From assembly GCF_003601985.1 (NCBI RefSeq), contig NZ_QZXA01000003.1:372001-436000 (forward strand): 64,000 bases of DNA, given 5' to 3'. How positions within the stretch are numbered: the first letter of the stretch is position 1; each line of letters opens with the position of its first letter. A program made the translations under genes and the position numbers. The notes under the pieces were generated by a model. That model ran no database searches, was not told where the DNA came from, and was given only the letters and a program-made list of their open reading frames with translations. The DNA is from Mesorhizobium jarvisii (lineage in GTDB: Bacteria; Pseudomonadota; Alphaproteobacteria; Rhizobiales; Rhizobiaceae). Below are positions 57,808 through 64,000 of this stretch, piece after piece.

Positions 57808-59628
57808 TCACCCTTCCATCTCCTCGCGCAGCATCTCCAGCTCCAGCCACTCTTCCTCGAGCGCGGCCAGCGTCGCGCGTTCCTTGTCGAGGGCGGCGAT
57901 GGTTTTCTGGAAGGAGGCCGGATCGCGCTCGTAATAGGCCGGGTCGGCGATGTTGTTCTCCAGCCGCGAGATCGACGCGGTCACCGCCTCGATCTTCTTG
58001 GGGAGCGATTCCAGGGCGAATTTCTGCTTGAACGACAGTTTCTTCGCCGGCCCTTTCGGGGCCGCCGGTTCGCTCTTGCCAGGCGCCGGCGCATCGGCCG
58101 CTTCAGCCTTGGCCCGCGCCTTGCGGTCGTCGAGCCTGGTGCCGCCGCGTTGCGCCAGCATGTCAGAATAGCCGCCGGCATATTCGACCCAGCGGCCGCC
58201 GCCGTCCGGCGCGATGATGCTGGTCACGGTGCGGTCGAGGAAATCGCGGTCGTGGCTGACCAGGATGACGGTGCCGGCAAAGCCGGCGACCAGTTCCTGC
58301 AGCAGTTCCAGCGTCTCCATGTCGAGATCGTTGGTCGGCTCATCGAGCACCAGCAGGTTTGCCGGTCGTGCCAGCACGCGCGCCAGGATCAGCCGCGCCC
58401 GCTCGCCGCCGGACAGTTCGCGCACCGGCGTGCGCGCCTGCTCCGGCTTGAACAGGAAATCCTTCATGTAGGAGACGACATGGCGCTGCTCGCCATTGAT
58501 GACGAGGTTTTCGCCGCGTCCGTCGGTGAGGTATTGCGCCAGCGTCTCCTGCGGGTCGACTGCCTCGCGCTTCTGGTCGAGCGTGGCGATTTCCAGATTG
58601 GTGCCGAGCCGCACCGAGCCGGCATCCGGCGCCAATTCGCCGGTCAGCATCTTCAAAAGCGTCGTCTTGCCGGCGCCGTTCGGTCCGACGAGGCCGACGC
58701 GATCGCCGCGCTGGATGCGGGTCGAGAAGCCCTTGACCACGGTGAGGTCGCCAAAGCTCTTCTCGATGTTCTTCGCTTCGATCACCAGCTTGCCGGATTC
58801 GGCGGCGTCGCTCGCCACCATGGTCGCGGTGCCCTCGGCGCCCCTATGGCCGCGCAAACGCTGGCGCATGGTCTGCAACTCGCCGAGGCGGCGCATGTTG
58901 CGCTTGCGCCGCGCCGTCACGCCATAACGCAGCCAGTGTTCTTCACGCACGATCTGGCGGCCAAGCTTGTGCTGCTCGCGCTCTTCCTCTTCCAACACCT
59001 GGTCGCGCCATTCCTCGAAATGGCCAAAACCCTTGTCCAGCCTGCGGGTCTGGCCACGATCGAGCCAGACGGTGGCGCGCGACACGCGCTCTAGAAAGCG
59101 GCGGTCGTGCGAGATGACGATGAGTGCCGAGGAGGTGCGCACGAGCTCCTCTTCCAGCCATTCGATGACCGACAGGTCAAGATGATTGGTCGGCTCATCA
59201 AGCAGCAGGATGTCGGGTTCCGGCGCCATGACACGGGCCAGGGCTGCGCGCCTGGCCTCGCCACCTGAGAGATCACCCGGCCGTTCCTCGCCGGTGAGGC
59301 CAAGATGCTCCATGAGATAGGAGGCGCGGTAGGGATCGTCGGCTGGCCCGAGGCCCGCCTCGACATAGGCACGCACGGTGACGAAACCTTCCATGTCGGG
59401 CATCTGCGGCAGATAGCGGACGGTTGCCGAGGGCTGGCGAAACACCTCACCGTCCTGCGGCTCGATCAGGCCGGCCGCGATCTTAAGCAGCGTCGACTTG
59501 CCGGACCCGTTGCGGCCGACCAGCGCGATCTTGTCACCGGCCGAAGCCGTCAAGGCGGCGCCGTCGAGCAGCGGTGTGCCGCCGAAGGTCAGTCTTATCC
59601 CGTCGAGATTGAGAAGAGGCGGGGCCAT
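57808..59628 (-). CDS. ABC-F family ATPase (Uup-like)
   Basis: A 606-residue protein with two ABC ATPase domains and no membrane segment. The N-terminal domain has GRNGSGKST and LSGGEARRAAL; the C-terminal domain has GPNGAGKTT and LSGGERARLIL. The linker between them is charged, and a coiled C-terminal extension (about 535-606) matches Uup. ABC-F proteins act on the ribosome, and Uup-type proteins also affect DNA-transposon excision. It ends next to the thiN gene, both read leftward. Confidence 0.93.
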   Translation of the reverse strand: MAPPLLNLDGIRLTFGGTPLLDGAALTASAGDKIALVGRNGSGKSTLLKIAAGLIEPQDGEVFRQPSATVRYLPQMPDMEGFVTVRAYVEAGLGPADDPYRASYLMEHLGLTGEERPGDLSGGEARRAALARVMAPEPDILLLDEPTNHLDLSVIEWLEEELVRTSSALIVISHDRRFLERVSRATVWLDRGQTRRLDKGFGHFEEWRDQVLEEEEREQHKLGRQIVREEHWLRYGVTARRKRNMRRLGELQTMRQRLRGHRGAEGTATMVASDAAESGKLVIEAKNIEKSFGDLTVVKGFSTRIQRGDRVGLVGPNGAGKTTLLKMLTGELAPDAGSVRLGTNLEIATLDQKREAVDPQETLAQYLTDGRGENLVINGEQRHVVSYMKDFLFKPEQARTPVRELSGGERARLILARVLARPANLLVLDEPTNDLDMETLELLQELVAGFAGTVILVSHDRDFLDRTVTSIIAPDGGGRWVEYAGGYSDMLAQRGGTRLDDRKARAKAEAADAPAPGKSEPAAPKGPAKKLSFKQKFALESLPKKIEAVTASISRLENNIADPAYYERDPASFQKTIAALDKERATLAALEEEWLELEMLREEMEG

Positions 59629-59629
59629 G

Positions 59630-60274
59630 TCAGCTTTCAGGTAGTGGATACGGATGCGCGAGCAGCAGCGCGCGGCCGTGGCCGAGCGCGATGTCGAGGC
59701 GGCCCCGGACCTCGTTGGAAATGGTCAGCGACGAGCCGAACGCCACTACGACCTGGTTCAACGGCCATTTGGCGCCGGTGACGGTCAGGCCGGCAAGTTC
59801 GGAAAAGCCGAGGATCGAAAACAGCGTGCCGTCGGCATAGTCGAAGCCGGCCGTTCCCGACAGCAACGGGACACCTTCCTGGGCGCCGCTGGTCAACAGC
59901 ACCTCGGTTCCGGCTTCGGCCAGGCGCAGGGCGAGCGCCAGATGCAGGAAAGCGTGGTCGGCGCGCTTGCCGCCGAACGCGCCCGCCAGCACCAGGCTAG
60001 TCGCGCCACGCTCGAGGGCTGCGGCAATCGCCAATTCGCCGTCGGTCTTGTCCTTCTCCGCCGGGAAGGTTCGGCGGGGCACTGCGGCGAGGTCGGCGGG
60101 GAGATCGGCCGGCACCGAATCGAAATCACCCACCCATAGTTCCGGCACAAGGCCGAGCAGCCGGGCATGGCCGATGCCGGCGTCGGCGGCAATGATGCGC
60201 GAGCCGTCGACCTGGCGGTCGAGCCGGGGCGTGCGGATGAGATCGCCGCCAAGCAGGATGGTGAATGTGCTCAT
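59630..60274 (-). CDS. Thiamine pyrophosphokinase
   Basis: A 214-residue enzyme that makes TPP from thiamine and ATP. Motifs: [20 protein letters not shown] and [31 protein letters not shown] in the catalytic domain, then the C-terminal thiamine-binding domain ([21 protein letters not shown]). It is divergent from the thiBPQ operon, across the TPP riboswitch, and 1 base ahead of the ABC-F gene, with which it overlaps in transcription. Confidence 0.92.
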   Translation of the reverse strand: MSTFTILLGGDLIRTPRLDRQVDGSRIIAADAGIGHARLLGLVPELWVGDFDSVPADLPADLAAVPRRTFPAEKDKTDGELAIAAALERGATSLVLAGAFGGKRADHAFLHLALALRLAEAGTEVLLTSGAQEGVPLLSGTAGFDYADGTLFSILGFSELAGLTVTGAKWPLNQVVVAFGSSLTISNEVRGRLDIALGHGRALLLAHPYPLPES

Positions 60275-60359
60275 ATCCGGTGGCCTGTACCAGCCCGGCA
60301 GCGGAAACGGAAGGCCGGCAAACTGCCACTTGCGCGGTTCCCCGGCCCGGCCTATGTGT

Positions 60360-60472
60360 CGAAACGCTCTAACGGGGTGCCGGACGCGATCTTCGCGGAC
60401 CGGCTGAGAGGCAGTCTCGCCAACCCGCTGAACCTGATCCGGTTTGTACCGGCGGAGGGATTAGACGTTTCG
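60360..60472 (+). promoter_or_regulatory. TPP riboswitch (THI element)
   Basis: All core blocks are present in order: GGGGTGCC (60374 on), GGCTGAGA (60412 on), ACCCGCTGAACCTGATC (60423 on) and ACCGGCGGAGGGA (60448 on). The closing P1 stem is long: CGAAACG (60360-60366) and TCTAA pair with TTAGA and CGTTTCG (60461-60472). It ends 48 bases before thiB. With TPP bound it most likely hides the thiB ribosome-binding site, as in other proteobacteria. Confidence 0.95.
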
Positions 60473-60520
60473 GACAGTCCGGCGCCTCAATTCCTTGCAA
60501 TTCGAACGAAGGAGGCGCCG

Positions 60521-61519
60521 ATGCGCACGCTTTTATACGCTCTTGTCTCGACCATGGTCGTGGCGCTGTCCGGGCCGGCCTTGGCCAAGGACAAGCTCAC
60601 CGTCTACACCTATGAAAGCTTCACCGCCGACTGGGGGCCAGGCCCGGTGGTGAAGAAGGAATTCGAGGCCGAATGCGGCTGCGACGTAGAGTTCGTCTCG
60701 GTCGCCGATGGCGTGGCCCTGCTCAACCGCGTCAAGCTAGAAGGCGCGTCAACCAAGGCCGACATCGTACTTGGCCTCGACACCAATCTCACCGCCGATG
60801 CCAAGGCTAGCGGGTTGTTTGCCCCGCATGGCGCGGTCTCCGATGTCAACGTGCCGGGTGGCTGGAGCGACGATACTTTTGTTCCCTTCGACTACGGCTA
60901 TTTCGCCGTCGTCTACGACACCGAAAAACTGAAGACGCCGCCGAAGAGCCTGAAGGAACTGGTCGAAGGCAGTGCCGACGACAAGATCGTCATCCAGGAT
61001 CCGCGCACCTCGACGCCGGGCCTCGGCCTGCTGTTGTGGGTGAAGTCGGTCTATGGCGACAAGGCGCCGGAAGCCTGGGCCAAGCTCAAGACGAAGGTGC
61101 TGACCGTGACGCCGGGCTGGAGCGAGGCCTATGGCCTGTTCACCAAGGGCGAGGCGCCGATGGTGTTGTCCTACACGACCTCGCCGGCCTATCACATGGT
61201 CGCCGAGAACACGCAGCGCTACCAGGCCGCTTCTTTCGAGGAGGGCGAATATCTGCAGATCGAGGTCGCGGGAATCACCACGAACGGAGCCAAGAACCCG
61301 CTGGCGGCAAAATTCATCGCCTTCATGACCGGGCCGAAATTCCAGGACGCGATCCCGGAGACCAACTGGATGTTCCCGGCCGGAAAGACCGACAAGCCGC
61401 TCAACCCGGCCTTCGACAAGCTGGTCAAGCCGACCAAGACCCTGCTGTTCAGCCCCGAAGAGGTTGCCGCCAACCGCAAGGCCTGGGTGGATGAATGGCT
61501 GGCGGTGATGAGCAAATAG
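60521..61519 (+). CDS. thiB: Thiamine ABC transporter substrate-binding protein
   Basis: A 332-residue periplasmic protein with a signal peptide cut after residue 22 ([10 protein letters not shown]). Mature start [18 protein letters not shown] and later [12 protein letters not shown] are typical of ThiB. It binds thiamine and TPP and delivers them to ThiP. GGAGG precedes the ATG. First gene of the riboswitch-controlled operon. Confidence 0.96.
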   Translation: MRTLLYALVSTMVVALSGPALAKDKLTVYTYESFTADWGPGPVVKKEFEAECGCDVEFVSVADGVALLNRVKLEGASTKADIVLGLDTNLTADAKASGLFAPHGAVSDVNVPGGWSDDTFVPFDYGYFAVVYDTEKLKTPPKSLKELVEGSADDKIVIQDPRTSTPGLGLLLWVKSVYGDKAPEAWAKLKTKVLTVTPGWSEAYGLFTKGEAPMVLSYTTSPAYHMVAENTQRYQAASFEEGEYLQIEVAGITTNGAKNPLAAKFIAFMTGPKFQDAIPETNWMFPAGKTDKPLNPAFDKLVKPTKTLLFSPEEVAANRKAWVDEWLAVMSK

Positions 61520-61527
61520 GCAGAGTG

Positions 61528-63153
61528 GTGACGCCGGCGCAAACCACGGATTCACGCGTCAGCGCCGGCATCATCGCGCTCGCCGCGATCACGCTGCTGA
61601 TCGGCGGCGCATTCGCGGGCCTGCTCGTCGAAGGCGCCCATGATTTTTCGGGAGCCTGGGCGGCCTTCGATCCCTACCTGCTGCGCGTCGTGCGCTTCAC
61701 GCTTTGGCAGGCAGTCCTCTCGACCCTGCTTTCGGTGATCCCGGCGCTGTTCGTGGCGCGCGCCCTGTCGCGGCATCCGCGTTTCTTCGGCCGCGCCTTC
61801 ATCCTGCAACTCTTCGCCGTGCCGCTGGCGCTGCCGGCGATCGTCGCGGCGCTTGGCATACTGGCGCTGTACGGCCGTGCCGGCTATTTCGCCGGCCTGT
61901 TCAGCGCCGTCGGCGGCCAGGGTTGGCCAGGCATCTATGGCTTGTCCGGCATTCTCGTCGCCCACGTCTTCTTCAACCTGCCGTTGGCGACCCGCCTGTT
62001 CCTCGAGGCGCTGCAGACGATACCCGCCGACCAGTGGCGGCTGGCAAGCCAGCTCGGCATGGCGGCGCGGCCGGCCTTCCGGCTGATCGAATGGCCGACG
62101 CTGCGCGCCGCTCTGCCGGGTGTCGCCGGGCTGGTCTTCATGCTCTGCATCACCTCCTTCACCATCGTTTTGACGCTTGGCGGCGGACCGGCGGCAACGA
62201 CGCTGGAGGTCGGCATCTACCAGGCGCTGCGCTTCGATTTCGATCCGGCGCGGGCGGTCGCCCTGACATTGCTGCAGATTGCCTTGACCTTCATCGTGGT
62301 GCTGGCGCTGACGCGGCTTGGCGCCAATGTCGTCGGCGACACCACCCTGCCAGTGGCGCCGCGCCGTTATCTCTCCGTCGACACGACCGAGGCGTCACTC
62401 AACGCCGTGTTCATCGTGCTGGCGCTGCTGTTCGTTATCGGACCGATGGCCGCGACCGTCTCGGCAGGCTTGGGCGCCGATCTCGGCCGGCTCGCCGGCG
62501 AGGCCGCTGTCCGGCAGGCGACGCTGACCAGTGCGGTGCTCGCTTTCCTGTCGGCGCTGCTTTCAGTGATGCTGTCGTTGGCGCTGACCATGGCGCGACG
62601 GGCACTCGCGTTGAGGCGCCGCGCCGGTCGAAGGACACTGCTCGAACACGCCACGGATACCGGCGCCGGTTTTGTGCTGGTCGTGCCGCCGATCGTCATC
62701 GGAGCCGGCTGGTTCCTCCTGCTGCGCCATGCCGGCGATGTCTTTGCCATCGCCCCGGTCATGGTCGTCACCGTCAATTCTGTCATGGCGATGCCTTTCG
62801 CGCTGCGCGCCGTCCGTCCCGCCTATGACGCGGCGAGCGAGCGCCACGAACGGCTCTGCGCGCAGCTCGGCATTTCCGGCTGGGCCAGGCTGCGGCTGGT
62901 CGACTGGCCGTCATTGCGGCGGCCGCTCGCCACCGCCTTCGCCTTCGCCATGGCGCTGTCGCTCGGCGATCTCGGCGTTATCGCGCTGTTCGGCAGTGAT
63001 TCCGTGCAGACCTTGCCTTACCTTCTCCTGGCGCGCATGGGCAGCTACCGCACGCAGGACGCCGCCGGCCTGGCGCTGTTGCTTGGCCTCGTTTGCCTCA
63101 CCTTGGTGCTGGCGGCGGACTGGCTGGGAAGAGACAAGGTCCGCAATGTCTGA
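61528..63153 (+). CDS. thiP: Thiamine ABC transporter permease
   Basis: A permease of about 541 residues with roughly twelve membrane helices formed by two fused permease halves. Each half has the EAA-type loop that contacts the ATPase ([21 protein letters not shown] and [21 protein letters not shown]). The start is uncertain: GTG at 61528 is chosen, GTG 61525 and ATG 61495 (overlapping thiB) are alternatives. It overlaps thiQ by eight bases. Confidence 0.93.
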   Translation: MTPAQTTDSRVSAGIIALAAITLLIGGAFAGLLVEGAHDFSGAWAAFDPYLLRVVRFTLWQAVLSTLLSVIPALFVARALSRHPRFFGRAFILQLFAVPLALPAIVAALGILALYGRAGYFAGLFSAVGGQGWPGIYGLSGILVAHVFFNLPLATRLFLEALQTIPADQWRLASQLGMAARPAFRLIEWPTLRAALPGVAGLVFMLCITSFTIVLTLGGGPAATTLEVGIYQALRFDFDPARAVALTLLQIALTFIVVLALTRLGANVVGDTTLPVAPRRYLSVDTTEASLNAVFIVLALLFVIGPMAATVSAGLGADLGRLAGEAAVRQATLTSAVLAFLSALLSVMLSLALTMARRALALRRRAGRRTLLEHATDTGAGFVLVVPPIVIGAGWFLLLRHAGDVFAIAPVMVVTVNSVMAMPFALRAVRPAYDAASERHERLCAQLGISGWARLRLVDWPSLRRPLATAFAFAMALSLGDLGVIALFGSDSVQTLPYLLLARMGSYRTQDAAGLALLLGLVCLTLVLAADWLGRDKVRNV

Positions 63154-63922
63154 CGGAGCGATGAGAGGGAAGGGTGTTCCGGTGCGGCTGGACAAGGTCT
63201 CGTTCAGCTATGGCGAGGCGCCGCTCACCTTCGATGTCGCGTTCGCGGCGGCGGAAATCACCGCCATCATGGGGCCGAGCGGTTCGGGCAAGTCGACGCT
63301 GCTCAATCTGGTCGCCGGCTTCGAGACGCCGCAGTCGGGCCGCGTGCTGATCGGCGGGGCCGATGTCGGCGCAGCGCCGCCAGCCGCACGGCCGGTGTCG
63401 ATGGTGTTTCAGGAAAACAACCTTTTTGCGCATCTCTCCGTCGAGCAGAATGTCGGGCTCGGCCGCTCGCCATCGCTGCGGCTGACCGAAGCCGATCGAA
63501 CCGCCATTGCCGAAGCGTTGGAACGCACAGGCCTTGGCGGCAAGGACAAGCGGCTGCCGCGCGAACTCTCCGGCGGCGAGCGCCAGCGTGTCGCCCTGGC
63601 GCGCGTGCTGGTGCGCGATCGCCCGGTGCTTCTGCTCGACGAACCCTTCGCTTCGCTCGGGCCTGCCTTACGCGACGATATGCTCGACCTGGTTGCCGGC
63701 GTGCATGCGGAGCGCGGCATGACGGTGCTGTTCGTCACGCACCAGCCACAGGACGCCCGCCGCATTGGCCGCAATGTGGTGTTTCTGGACAATGGCGCCG
63801 TCGCGGCCACCGGCAGCGCGGACGATTTCTTTGTTGGGGCTGGTCCGGAGGCGTTCCGGCGCTATGTCGGTGCAGGTGCCGGCAATGCCGTATCACGAGA
63901 TATTGCCCGGAAGCGGACATAA
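63146..63922 (+). CDS. thiQ: Thiamine ABC transporter ATP-binding protein
   Basis: A 258-residue ABC ATPase. Walker A is GPSGSGKST near residues 43-51, the signature is LSGGERQR and Walker B is [12 protein letters not shown]. The start ATG at 63146 lies inside the end of thiP (ATGTCTGA overlap), so translation is coupled. With ThiB and ThiP it imports thiamine under TPP-riboswitch control. The last 20 residues ([17 protein letters not shown]) extend beyond the usual end. No gene is seen in the remaining 78 bases. Confidence 0.95.
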   Translation: MSDGAMRGKGVPVRLDKVSFSYGEAPLTFDVAFAAAEITAIMGPSGSGKSTLLNLVAGFETPQSGRVLIGGADVGAAPPAARPVSMVFQENNLFAHLSVEQNVGLGRSPSLRLTEADRTAIAEALERTGLGGKDKRLPRELSGGERQRVALARVLVRDRPVLLLDEPFASLGPALRDDMLDLVAGVHAERGMTVLFVTHQPQDARRIGRNVVFLDNGAVAATGSADDFFVGAGPEAFRRYVGAGAGNAVSRDIARKRT

Positions 63923-64000
63923 TTTACGGTCAAACCGGCATCAGGCAACGGGGCGCTTGCTTGCCATGGCAGAAGTAGTGTGGCTAGGTCCGCCCTATTG

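Noticed and set aside
57620..57934. Plus-strand frame reading through the repeat before the ABC-F gene
   Set aside because: Runs into the ABC-F gene on the opposite strand; the product looks like typical repeat-derived sequence.

Overview
The window is a chromosomal segment of a high-GC alphaproteobacterium of the order Rhizobiales, most likely Mesorhizobium or a close relative. This is inferred from gene content and order: 6S RNA next to 5-FCL and a YmdB phosphodiesterase; thiE-Sel1-IMPase-efp; ruvCAB-ybgC-tolQRAB-pal-cpoB-tilS-ftsH-glmM; serC-serA with a serC leader; and rhizobial intergenic palindromes. No rRNA, tRNA, CRISPR, prophage or insertion sequence was seen. Most genes are core functions, with small accessory cassettes set between them.

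Layout. 1-2.7 kb: a leftward MoxR ATPase, GNAT, VWA protein and the start of an MBL-fold enzyme. 2.8-5.4 kb: 6S RNA, 5-FCL, YmdB-like phosphodiesterase and TerC. 5.4-7.6 kb: a leftward SRPBCC/VOC operon divergent from an apparently leaderless ArsR repressor. 7.8-11 kb: YebC, an Rdx-type protein, and a second divergent module (DUF1772 and NmrA-like genes against a TetR). 11.2-20.7 kb: rpmE, an ABC exporter, M32 carboxypeptidase, DUF1304, a MotA/MotB-like energised envelope pair, hemolysin III, IMPase and efp. 20.9-27.2 kb: Sel1 protein, ThiE, EamA transporter with a divergent Lrp regulator, methyltransferase, TSUP exporter and small membrane proteins.

27.2-44.2 kb: a terminator-ended sRNA candidate under a CtrA-type box, the CtrA-degradation adaptor RcdA (also with a CtrA box), then the ruv/tol cluster. 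That cluster is interrupted by VapBC between ruvC and ruvA, a Tat-type phosphoesterase plus a frameshifted GH5 glycosidase between ruvB and ybgC, and ParDE between ybgC and tolQ. ftsH has a good sigma-32-type promoter. 44.3-45.9 kb: two exported paralogues built from a repeated two-cysteine module that I cannot assign to a known family. 46.2-57 kb: glmM, two tandem outer-membrane beta-barrel genes each with a CtrA box, serC-serA with a structured leader, an EamA transporter, purA and a large Ala/Pro-rich membrane-anchored protein. 57-64 kb: CcdAB, an ABC-F ATPase, thiN, and a TPP riboswitch controlling thiBPQ.

The genes converge on envelope maintenance and division (Tol-Pal, FtsH, GlmM, MotA/B-like pair, beta-barrel proteins), recombination, serine and purine synthesis, and thiamine supply. 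The least explained elements are the Cys-module proteins, the CtrA-linked sRNA and the 569-residue protein after purA. All calls come from reading the sequence; no database search was run.
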